Assembly (NCBI GenBank): GCA_031213475.1
Contig: JARUPZ010000026.1
Coordinates: 3,490,823 to 3,554,822 of the forward strand
DNA length: 64,000 bases
Direction: 5' to 3'
Source: Nereocystis luetkeana
Lineage: Eukaryota > Sar > Phaeophyceae > Laminariales > Laminariaceae
A model generated the notes under the pieces. The model did no database searches and was not told the DNA's origin. It saw only the letters and a list, made by a program, of their open reading frames with translations. A program made the position numbers and the translations under genes. Positions 35,001 through 47,000 of the stretch are shown here, one piece after another (positions within the stretch are counted from its first letter, which is position 1; every line of letters begins with the position of its first letter).

Positions 35001-38000
35001 ACAGTTGGAAGCGGTACGGATGACAGCAGTTAAACATATGCTAGGATTCTCACGCACGGCTAGCAATACAGTACTAAGAGCAGAACTGGGAATGCTTCCC
35101 GCTCAAGGGACGTATAGACGCGACAAAGTTGAATGGCAATATAAAGCAAGGAACATGCCAGAAAAGAAGCAACCAACCATCGTTGATATTGCTACATGGG
35201 AGAAAGTAACAAAAGGGCTAGCTAGAACAGGGTGGGATAGCGTAGTTGAGAAAATATGGAAGTATACAGGGGAACACCAAGAGGAGACGATGTCCGCCGG
35301 GAAGTATGGGAAGTGCAAGGTAGACGTAGAAGAAATGATAAAAATAAGGGAAATGCCAGCGCTAAGGATCAAGGTGAGACCGGAGAAACACTTAGAGATA
35401 TACGGGGTATTGAGCGAAGGGATAGGAATGCAAACGTGCTTGCACGGCCCAATGGGCGTCTCGCGAAAACGCTGAAACCGCGATTTCGTGTAGGTGACCT
35501 GGACCTGCCAGGAAGAGGAAAGAGGTATACCAGTAGCCGGGGGGGAGGAGGAAGTAGATGCACAGATGTGCCCGTGTGGCAAAGCAATCGAGGGCAGAAC
35601 TCACATAGTAGGAGGATGTGAAATGTACAAGGAAGAACGGGATTTACTAGAAGAGGAGATGAGGGAAATAGAGGAATGTGACACGGAGGAGTTTGATACA
35701 CTAGATAGCAGTGAATAAAACGATCGCTATCCTAGGAGATAGATGGTGGCCACAGGCGGCCAAACCGGGAGCTGATAAGATTCGCTAAAAAAGATTCCAT
35801 ATGACATGGAAAAAACGTAACGAGAGCCCAAATGTTGGAGGTGAGGTGTCTCTACTATTAATAGGAGTACGGACGGTGCTCCGTCTCGAAAGGGAAGGAC
35901 AAGTAACTAAGGCAAGCGAAACATGAGTACACCCCCCTCCCCACCGTGTCCCCGTGTCTAGGTCTCCACTCCAAAATTGGTATTACGGGGGACCATAGTA
36001 AACAGGACCAATTTTTGTCTGTAAAAATAGCGAAATATATAGGTTTTTGTGTGTGCAGTAGGTACTATTCGATCTGGCCCCCCGTAAGAGTGGGCATGTG
36101 TCGACTTCCCCCCCCCCCCCCCCCCTCCCCCCCCCCCAACGTCCATCCGTTTTGTGGTACTGCTGGAGTAGCCATGCGTTCGTTGCAGAAATGCGCTTGT
36201 TTGCCCTACCCGCGGATAGGTGAGGAAACGTTTTTTTTTTTTTTTTTGTTTCCTGTTAGTATATAATAGGAGGAATACGGCACACACCATTCCTCATGCC
36301 TTTTCTCTCTTGCACCCCAAGTCAGCGACGGGTTGATGGGAATCGCTTGACTTGGACATCTCCGGTGTTTTTTGGCTTCTCCGCGGTCGAAGATTGAAAC
36401 ATAGTTTGGTGGCTCACGTGCGACTGAAACACGGGGATGATCACATCTCGTGCCCGGTTTCCGACGAATCGGGGTGACGCCGCTCCTCGCGACCATTATT
36501 ACGGGGGGCCGTAATAAATAGGACCAAATATTGTTAGTAAAAATAGGTAAATATATAGATTTTTATCTTTATCGTGGGTCCTATTTACTATGCCCCCCCC
36601 CCGTAGGACCTCCCTTTGGTCGCAGCCATCTGTCAATACTTGTCGTACCTATTTGTCCTGCAATCAGGTAGGTTCCATGTACTTTTTTTTTTGTTTTTTT
36701 TTGTCAGTTTCACGCCTCGTCGCCTGGCTGATGCTCTACCGCTTTGCTTGCTTCGGGCTGGGTTGGGGCTCCGCGTCGAGATTCTTCTGCGTTTGAGCAC
36801 GCCCTTCATCGAGCTTTTTTCTTTCTTCCCCTTTTCGTTTTCTTTTCGCGCGGTTCTTTGATCGATATGCGGGGAGGTTTTGGGCCCGCGGAAAGGCTCC
36901 GTCCATTTTTTTGTTTTACACCCACGGTCATTTCTTCATGAAGCCCCCCCCCCCCCCCCCGCCTCCCCCCCCCCACTCCCCCCCCCCCCCCACTCCCCCC
37001 CCACTTCCCCCCCCCCCCCCACACCCCCCCCCGCACCTCTCTCGTTTGATGCCGATACCATTTGCCATTTTGTCCCGATATAAATACAGTACGCGTCGTT
37101 TGTACAGTAACAATGAACCCAAACGATATTTGCACGCACGACAAAAAAAAAGCGGGACAGCGGGACAGAGTGGCTCGCGTTTTCGGCCCTTCGTCCGATT
37201 CAGTCACATCTTCTCACTCGCCCCGTCTTTTTTCCGATTCGATTCGGTTCGAATTCCGACGCGCGGCGCGCGCGGTTCGGTTCGTTCCGTCAGATTCGGT
37301 ACTGCTCTATTCACCAGGGGGGCATATTCCCCGGCTCCGGAGACGCGCAGGACACGGGCCCGTTAGGTGAGGCGTATTGTATTGATGGTGTCACGGCATA
37401 CTCTATCAGAGCGGTGGCTGACGCGCGCTGACTTCCTATTGCGGGGGACCACAGTTAACAGGGCCTAATGTTGTTGGCAAACATAGCGGAATATTTTAGG
37501 TTGTACCAGTAGTGAATAGCACGCGCGATCGAAGAACCAATCACACCACACACAGCTTGCAAAGACGCGTTCTCCGATAGCGGTAGGACACTTCCGCTAG
37601 AAACAAATCTGAGCGACGAAGCTCCTTAACCCAAAATCGTCGGGAGGCCAATCTTATTTAAAACAGTGACGTTTTTGTACGATTGGGCCATGAGATATTT
37701 ATTCATCGGGATTAACTTTTAGTTCTGCTGAAGTCAGCTTTGGCGTGAGGGGTGGGCCTCGAGGAGCCTCAGAAACGTTAGGGTGAACCTCTCTCGGAGA
37801 ACGCCTCGCAACAAACATGAGCCTTCAGACGAAAAAAAAACAACCCCTCACGATCCCATCACAGCTATATATTTTTATCCCCTTTGAGTCTCTTATTACC
37901 TGGTAAACGTTTTTTTTTTCTACATCTAAGGCGATAATGTGATTGATTGGTTTCGATTTCACCGAATGAAGAGCGTACGCGAATATCTTGAAAAATTCTG

Positions 38001-41000
38001 TCGGGTTTTTCTTTCGGGCGACTTACGTATGGACTTCCCCCAAGCTGCTACCTCTCCAGCAGCAGCCCCAGAGAAACAATACCACGCGCCCGTGTGGTCC
38101 CCGTTTTGGTTCCGTCTATCGGGCTCGTCGCCCTTGATGGTGACCTTGCCTCGGTTTTGCTGCGGCACAATGGGGTACCGCCCACTTCAAGGCCGTCCGT
38201 TTTTTTTTTTTCAAGACCGTTCGGGAGATTCGTAAGACCCAGGTACATCTGCGTTTTCACCAGAATATGTCAACTCGGAATTATTAATATTAATATTGAT
38301 AGTATAGTCGGTAGTAGAAGATAAAACCATGTCTGTTTTTTTTTTTCTTTTTTGTCATGGGGTGGTGTTAAAGTGGAACTCCCCACGGTACCCTCCCTCG
38401 CTTACAGCACTTTATTACGGGGGGCCATAGTAAATAGGACCTACGGTAGACACTAAAATCTATACAGTTAGCTAATTTTACTAGAAACAGTTGGTCCTAT
38501 TTACTATGGTCCCCCGTAATAGTAAGAAATGTGCAATTCTACGTATGTCGACAACACTTTTTTTTTTGCTGAACCTTCCTCGCTATAATTTTGCAAGGCG
38601 CGTAGGATAGTGGCTGGGGAGAGGAGGCGGGGGGGGGGGGTGTGTACTCGATAGGAGAGATGTACTCGATCTCATGCATGGCCGTAGTCGTATGACCATA
38701 GACCCTCGCATCCCTACAATGCCGGGACGGAGCGTGTCGGGTTTTCACCGACCAGGCAGACATTGCTTGCACCAAGCGCGAAGCGCCGTGAGGTGTCCGG
38801 CAAGTCGCATGAAGGGTGAGCTGCATCCTACTAAGAACCGCTTTTGAGGCGGACTTGCATATGGACGACACCTTCAATGAGTTGATTTAATTTCCGGTGT
38901 AGGCATTTCCAGAGACAGCAATGGGAGTACTATGTAACCGCCTCTTGGGTGCCTTACCTTGAACACTACGTGATACGATCAATTCCCTTGCGCGGGAGTA
39001 AAGGTTCTTTACCTCGCACAAATGATCTAAACTCGACAACCAGCTGTGGGCGACCGCCAAAAACAAAAAAAACAAAAAAAAACGGTACCCTGGTTGTCTA
39101 GCTCACGTAGTGAGCGGCATGTTTTACAGTGTCGTTGCCAATCGACACCAACCCAACCTATATAAAATGGGGGGATGGAGGGGTACTTATTATCATGCAT
39201 GGCCGTCCACGTAAGGGAATGGGGCGGGGGTGGGGGGGGGGGGGGGGGGTGTACTCATATCATGCATGGCCGCAGTCTAAAACAACCCTCTCACATCCCT
39301 ACATTGCCGGGACGGAGCACGTCGGGTTTTTCACCGAGCAGGCGGACATTGGGGGGGGGGGGGGGGGGCAAGAATAGCCTACTACTACTGCTGTACCAGA
39401 TATGCCACTTCGGGTCGGAGTTACGACTAGTATTAGGGAGGGAGCAGGAGAAAGGAGGACGAACAGAATATACTTCGTAAGGGATGGAAAATAATAATAA
39501 AGGAAAAAAAATAAGGTGCGTGGTGAACACGAGTCCCCAGGCTGCCCTTTACGTTGACGTCCGAAAGTGCACAGCTGTAGGACAAACCGATCGATATTCG
39601 GATATCGAGAAATGTGCTCGAGGTCGCGTGAAGCTGGCCAAGGGCGCGTGGGCGTAGTATGTCCGATAAGTGCAGCTCCTCGGGCGTGTGTGTGGTGGCG
39701 TGGACTTAATCCTTCTATTAGATATAATAGTGCTAGGTTGTGTTTTGTGTGTGTGCTTGTGTTTGTGTGTTTTTTGTTTTTCTTTCCATTCCACCTTTTT
39801 TCGGGCTTGGCTCTTCTATCTCTTTCCCTCCTAACGCAGGGGTAACTCAGATCCGGGATCACAGAGCAGGCTCTTCTTCCCTCCTCCTCCCTCCACGCGG
39901 TTGTACGGTTCTTGCCTTGCACGTCTTTTTAATCTCGAGCGAAAGGCTTCAGCCCTTTCTTCACTCGTCGGCTCGTATCGAATGCTCCGGTGCCCGAAAA
40001 GTTTAGCGCCATGTGTGGGGGTGGGTGGCGTCAACCTCATCAACCGTTTTAGGTACTACCAGGCACAGCGTACGTACAGAAACCTAGATCAGAGTCTAAT
40101 TTCAACGTTTTAAGTACTACCAGTACCGTGTATGATACAGCGCGCGTACGGAAACCTAGGTCAGAGTCTATTTCCCACGTTTTGAGTACTACCAGATACA
40201 GCGCACGTGCAGAAATCTACCGGTAGTTCAGAGTCTAATTCCAAGTGCTTTCGTCCGCACAGCCGTTGTTAGCTCCGAAAAGGGTTGCGCTCACCCCTCC
40301 ACTCCGGGACTGCAATAACTCCCAACAGCTAACCCCACACTGCGTAATTCCTGGGCAGATTCAGAACAACGTGCGTACGGGGGCAGCTCTGGAGGGGTGG
40401 ATCCGCCACGATATAACTGTGCCACGGGTTGATTGACCGATAGCTTAAGCCCTCTGAGAAAACTGCAGTCCTGTTTAGGGGACAAACCAGTCAAATTCCA
40501 AGTCATTTGTCCCCAATTGTTCCCAGAACGAGACTGCAGTCCTAAAAGGGTCAAGTGCGCCTTTCCGCAGGGGTTCTAATACAATGTGTATACCCCCTCT
40601 AGGGGCATCAGAGGCGAGACTCGGCCATGGAATCAAGCGACCATTTCAAGGACGGTAAACCGTGGGGTTGGGGGTGTACTCGATGGAAGAGATGTACTCG
40701 ATCTCACGCATGGCCGTAGTCGTATGACCATAGACCCTCGCATCCCTGCAATGCCGGAACGGAGCATGTCGGGTTTTCACCGACCAGGCAGACATTGCTT
40801 GCACCACAAGCGCGAAGCGAAACGTGAGGTGTCTGGCGAGTCGCATGAAGGGTGAGCGGCACCCTCTACTAAAATCCGCTTGTGAGGCGGACTTGCATGT
40901 GGACGACAGCTTCGATGAGTTGATTTAATTTCCGGTGTAGGCACTTCTAGAGACAGCGAGTTGGGGGGGGGGTAACACAGTCGCCTACCCTGCTTACTAC

Positions 41001-44000
41001 GTAACAAGGCAGTATCTCTGTGCCGCAGTTTTGTGACGACGGGCATAACTTTTATCTCCCTCTCACGGGGGGGGGGGGGCATAGGAAATAGGACCAAATT
41101 TCGTTCGTCTACCATAGGTCCTATTTACTGTGGGCCCTCGTAGTAGCAGTGGAGAGCCTGCACGGACACTGGTTGTGCTGGATGTCGACGGGTGGGAAGA
41201 ACGGTTTCATGTGAACAACACACACACAGAGACAACATGCAACATGAGCTGGTTTTCCGAGTTACCAGGTACGATGGTTGGAGCGCAACATGATCCCATG
41301 CGTACTGCTGTTGCTGGGCACTCACGCCGGCGGCTGGTAAAAAGAAGGTTGGTTCATAGCATCAAAGTTCTCTCGACCACTGCCTGTGCTGGTTGCGAGG
41401 GGGCTCACCTGTGCTACAAAGTTATCTCAACCATTGTACTGGTCCCGAGGGGGGGTCAGCTGCGCTACAATTTTATCTCAACCATGGTGTTTGGTCCCGA
41501 AGAAGTTCGACTGCTACAAGGTCATCTCGACCATTGTGCTTAGCCCCGAAGGGGCTCAGCTGTGCTTCGAAATGATCTCAACCATTGTGCTGGTCCGAAA
41601 AGAAGTTCAGCCGCTACAAGGTCATCTCAACCATTGTGAAATGATCTCAACCATTTTGCTGGTACTGAAAGTAGTACGTGCATCATCTACTCGGTTTCGC
41701 GGGATTACTGGCTTGTAGATACCGTGCGGAAGGGATCGTATGCTGATGTGGGGATGAAGGGGGGCATAGATTGTGACTAGTACCCTAAGATGGACGCAGT
41801 AACCTTGCACCCCTTCGTGTTTTTACGCTTGGGCTGGGCACTGGCACAGTAGCTACCATCAGTAGCATATATCGGTGTACAAAACGGAAATAAGTACAGG
41901 TATAATACCTGGTACTGGTAGGTATTTAGGTTCATTCTTAGCGGAGAGCGTTTTTTCCATAATTTCCAAAGTTTGGAAATAATTGGAGATATGTATCAAT
42001 ATACGGAGGCGTTCTGTCACTATTCGTGAAATTCTCCAGAACCAAAAATATCAAGTTCGTTAACATTCCAATATTTGGAAAAAAAAACAGGAAAATATGG
42101 CAGATTGAAAAATTGCTCGAAAAAAATGCCAAAAATTTGGAAAAAAAACTCTCCGATAAGAATGACCCTTAGGGTGGGATCGTATATTATACATTTTGTT
42201 TTTTAAATGGTATTAGCAAATGCAGACACACGCACTCCTTGAATTCTGCAGCTTCATATTTTGTCTTCCTCGTACACCGACTGGATACCCTGCATGCATG
42301 AGGCCATATAAAACCCGTAGCACGTGCGATCGAAGTATCACACACACAGCTTGCAAACATGAGTTTCGACGAAATCTTCGAACCCACAGCTGTTGTTTTC
42401 CTGTTTTACAGTTATATACGTATGTACGGTGGGGTAAGGGGAGAAACTGCTGCTGTAGTAAATACCAGTAGTCGTCTTGATTTTTGTACCAGTTTTTTTT
42501 TTTTTTCGAGCCACCGCTTTTACTTTCCAGCCTAACTCGCGGAGGTTTTACCCTCAGCGGTCTTCTGGACAAGCCGTGGTCGCAGGTGTCGTCCCTTCTC
42601 CCCCCCGGTACGTGCCTCTAGTTTTTTGTCGCGCATGCAGTAGGGTTCAGCATTCCCACTGATCGTCGATTTTCATCGAATGTAGCTAACTCACGCTCTC
42701 GCGCTTTCCGCCAATCGTTTTTTTTTTATGCAAGAAAAAGTTCCTGTATACGAGCGCGCACTCGGTGAGACTCGAACCCACGAAATTGATCTTGATAGGC
42801 ACGCGGGCCACCTACCAAGCCATCGGGGACGCCGGCTTATGAGTGAATGAAATTGCTCGCTGTGAGGAGACGGATACTAAGGCGCATTAGGCTTCGTATG
42901 ACTCGGCTGCTGCGAAGCGTTCAGCAATCTACTACTGACAGTAGTGATCTACTGAGTTGACCTGTCCGGTACATTCGCCCAGTAGTTTTTATCCTGCGTA
43001 CGCCCAAAGAAACACGCCATATTATCGTACGGAAACCCACTCGAGGGGGGGTACGAGAGAAGATAGACAGCATACTGCTGCAATCTAATATAGTGATTGG
43101 TTTTGATGGCAGTACAATCACCACTGACTGAGCCAGCCAGTGCCCAGGCCTATTGCAGGGGACCATAGTAAATAGGATCTATGGTACACACGAAAAATTA
43201 TATTCGCCTATTTTTACTAACGACATTTGGACCGATTTACTATGGTCCCCCGTAATAGTTTACACACCATCATTACTTGTGACAGCTACAGGGCCAATAT
43301 TTTGGATTCACGTTTTATACTATAACGAGATAATAAAGTATTATAAGACATTGCAAAGTGTATACGAGGTATTCGTCATCGGGAAAAAACGACCAATCGA
43401 TGCTGAGATTTTGAACGAAAAAAAACAAAATACACACTAATAACAAGTGTTCATGCAACGAACGCATCAAGAAAAAAAATCTCCAGGAATGGCCGAAATC
43501 GGCCAAAATCAGTCATTTTGGACAATACGATAAAAATCTCACGAAATTTTCGCTTGCTCGAAAGAAAGAAAGGATGTCGCAATCATTTATGGATGGGTGA
43601 GAGGTGAGATCAAGCGTTTCGCGTATTAATTTCCCATTTTGTACCTATGGTTTGTCACAGTTGTGATCAACCCATACGGCCTTCAAGGAGCACCTTTCCC
43701 TCCCATGTGTCCGTCTGTTGCTGAAAAAACAACAATCCGTTTTTTTTTTCGCAAACCCCACGTACCAAGGGTTGTCCAAAACCGTAGTCCGAATAGTCTG
43801 GTGGGAAGCACAACCACCCCGGCATTTCTGGGACGGGAAAGTTACAGGTTCTCGGTAAACCAGAGGCGAGAAAAGAAGGAAGAAATCACACCAAAAAAGA
43901 AAAGGCGCGCGTGGCTTGCGGCCGCAGATGGGTGTTACATACACCGATGCCGACGATATTTCCAACAGGCCGCTCCCACTTTCAGCAGCGTGTTGTGCCT

Positions 44001-47000
44001 TGGCGCTGGGGGATTTGTTTGTGGAAGTTTTGCCTTTGCATCGACCGCAGGTCGCTCTCGTGACAAGTGGTGATGGTCACAGCCTGATTGCCCGATTGAA
44101 AGGGATTGCACCCCGCCAAGCCAAGCAGCAAGAAACGGAGCGCGACCTGTACGGCCGTGCAGCCGGCAGGAGCTTCCTCGCCTATTAGTTGCTGCTGCCG
44201 TGCCGCCTGTTTTCTTTTCTCACTCCGAACTGACGTTAACCCTTTTAGAACTCCTCCAGTCCCGTTTTGGGGACGAAACACTCAATTTCCAAGCAATTTG
44301 TCCCCAATTGTCCCGGAGACGAGACAGCAGTACTAAAAGGGTTAAGGCGCAAAGCTTCGAACTGTCGTACAGGACGTAGCGTACCACATGCCGTGCGCAC
44401 ACGACCGAGCGCCGGAATAGTTATTTCGTCGAAAAGATTGGGCAGACTCCACGCCAGATACGTACGAAGCGAGGACACGATGGAGCTCTCTGCGAGGGAT
44501 GCGGTACTATTACGGGGGGCCACAGTAAACAGGACCAAACGTTGTTGGTAAAAATAGGTAAATATATAGTTTTTTGTATGTACCGTAGGTCCTGTTTACT
44601 ACGGTCCGTCCCCCACAGTACTAAAAAAGGGGCCGTTTTAACGAAGCAAAGTTTCAAATTGAAATCGATACCAAATCGTTTTTTTTTTTTTTTTATATGA
44701 ATCGACTTGAATTTGTGACTGTTTGGTTAAAAAAAAAATGCCAAGAAACCAAGAGGGCGAGGGCGAGTCGATCCGACCGTTGCTGAAAAAGAAGCCCCCG
44801 AAAAATATTAATATTTTCTGCTGCAATCGAAATCGAATCGATTGGTATCAATGACCCCACTCGCAGTTCAGAAGCTCATGCGACTTGCATGGCATCTTCC
44901 CACTGGGCCAACGCCCACGAGGCAATTCATCGACGTTTGGGCATTTCCGACGACCACCGCCCGAGCGATGAATCGTGGACCTACCTCCACGAGCGGCGAC
45001 CGGGGCTAAAGCGGCACCCGCGGCTACAGAGCATAAGACAGCAGCACAGCGTGCCCCGGGCATGGCTTCTTAAAATGATTCATGGCGGGGGTAAGCCTAT
45101 TTTTTTCCACCAATTTCGATCGGACAGGCGCCACCAAAAACACGGAGAAAAAACTCGAGAAATGCTTCGATGGCTGCATCGCCGTTGCTGTCCCAGACGT
45201 GGCGTTTTAAGGGCTTCCTCCGCCCACACAAGAGAAGCCGAGGGTGATAGTCTTTTCGTAGCCTGCGCCCCCAAAACAAGACAGAGGCTGGCGGCGGCGG
45301 TGGCGGCGGCGGCGCGCACACGACAATTCACGCCGTCGCTCTCTTATCTGCTCTGGTCTATACTTGGCAGCCGTGTGTTGGCGTGAGATGCCGTGTGTTG
45401 GCGTTGTTTCGATCCCTTAAACAATTTCGAGGAGGATACGCCGGGATATCTGTTTTTTTGTTTGCCGATATATAGCAACCAAATTTCACAATTTTTCCAC
45501 CGGGTTTCGATTTCGAAATCGATTTCGATTCAAAAAGGGGTCTGTCTTTTGTTGGACATGCCTCAAGGCGACTCCAGAGAGGTGACCATTGGGTCACCCT
45601 TACGGTAGGGGTTTGCACTGTTTGGGCCGAAGGTTTCTGACCAATAGAGGGGGTCCTCGAGTGAGGAACTACCAGCTACATACGATGGAAAATTTCACTG
45701 GTACATACGTTCGTTTTTGGACCAGCGCATACGAGGGCCCGTCGGGTGGCACGAACGAATTTTGTTCTAAGTATTGCGTCGGGTGAGATATTGAGCTCCG
45801 ATCGTGAGGGGCTTAGGAACGTCTGGTGCACCCCTGCTACTGTGGGAGGGCTCCAGCGGACGACACGAGTGACGATTTTAGCGCATGCCCCTGCTTTGGT
45901 TGGGTTTTTTTAAGGGGATTGTTGGATACCTGGTATACGATTTGCGGTGTCCGTGTTTTGGCCATGCAAGGCAAGGAGTCGCACGGTACGGGAGCAAGAT
46001 GACCACGACCCTCCCCCGTACCTCCTGCTGTAATAGGCGTTTGATTCCACCAAAGTATTTTTTTCTTTCCCCGTACTTTTTTTCAAGTCATCACGTTTAC
46101 TTTCCATCCTAACCCGTAAGAGGTTTTACCCTCAGCGGGCTTCTTCTGGACAACAAGCGGTGGTCACGGGTGTCGTCCCTTCTCCTACGTGTCTTTTTTT
46201 TTTTTTTGTCGCGCATAGGGTTCAGCATTCCCACTGCTCGTCGATTTTCATCGAATGTTACACCACTCTGTCAACTGAATATAAGGTGTAAGGACAATTT
46301 TTGTTGAATGTTAGTATATAAATGGGTCTCTATCTTCTGGGACAGACATGCCGGCGTCCAAGGTGGCTCAGTAGGTGGTCGGCGTGCCTACTAATATCAA
46401 TTTCGTGGGTTCAAGCCTCACCGAGTGCATACTCGCGAGGACTTTCTTCAGCATAATATTTGATGAACGGAAAGCGCGAAGAGCGTGAGTTAGCTACATT
46501 AGATGAAAATCGACGAGCAGTGGGAATACTGAACCCTGTGCGCGACAAAAAAGGAAGGCACGTACCGGGGGGGGGGGAAAGGGAGGACACCTGTGACCGC
46601 GGCCGAGTAACGATAAAAAAAGGAAAAATAGTGGTATTATTTGAGGTCGGGTCTCGGTGGGGTTGAGTGGCGTTAGCCCGGGCGTTCGATGAGCTCCAGG
46701 CCGTTGTTTTGAGTTAGTTCGATGCGCGTCCGCCGACGAGAGAAGAAAGGCCCTGCGGTGAGGCTTCTCGCGATAAATGTGCAAGGCAGCAACCGTGGTT
46801 GGGGCGGGGGGGCGGGGGAGGAGGAGGAGGGGGAAGAGAGGCTTATTTGTGACCCTGGGCGTGGTTTGCCACTGTTAATAGAAAGGAGAGAGAAAACGAG
46901 GGCGAATCTGATAGAATGGATGGAAATAATATACCTGGTATATGTATATACTAAATATATACGTGAGGAGTATTCGACGGTTTCGTTTGTCAAAGACGGC

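Larger units (their letters stand above)
33905..35940 (+). mobile_element. LINE copy 2, 5'-truncated in the reverse transcriptase
   Basis: Starts at CGTAGCTGCGTAGACCATGT (R-S-C-V-D-H of the RT). It runs to the C-terminal CPCGKAIEGRTHIVGGCEMY and a 3' end AACATGAGTACA plus C-rich tail. About 80% similar to the 13300-17575 copy by eye. It lies in HDAC intron 5 in the sense direction. Many frameshifts. Carries a MITE-C insertion (34480-34734) and three TA-flanked palindromic micro-inserts absent from copy 1. Confidence 0.92.

Noticed and set aside
36204-36234. A possible 31-nt HDAC exon (KCACLPYPRI) with good phases
   Set aside because: It lacks the family's S-x-H-Q and P-G residues; the exon at 37294-37366 carries them and fits the same phases.
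39299-39922. A 207-codon minus-strand frame
   Set aside because: It overlaps the SINE tandem and G tracts and shows no domain or splice-supported structure.
42765-42834. A tRNA gene on the minus strand
   Set aside because: A and B boxes are present but the acceptor stem does not pair, and the sequence continues into a repeated SINE body also seen at 46353.
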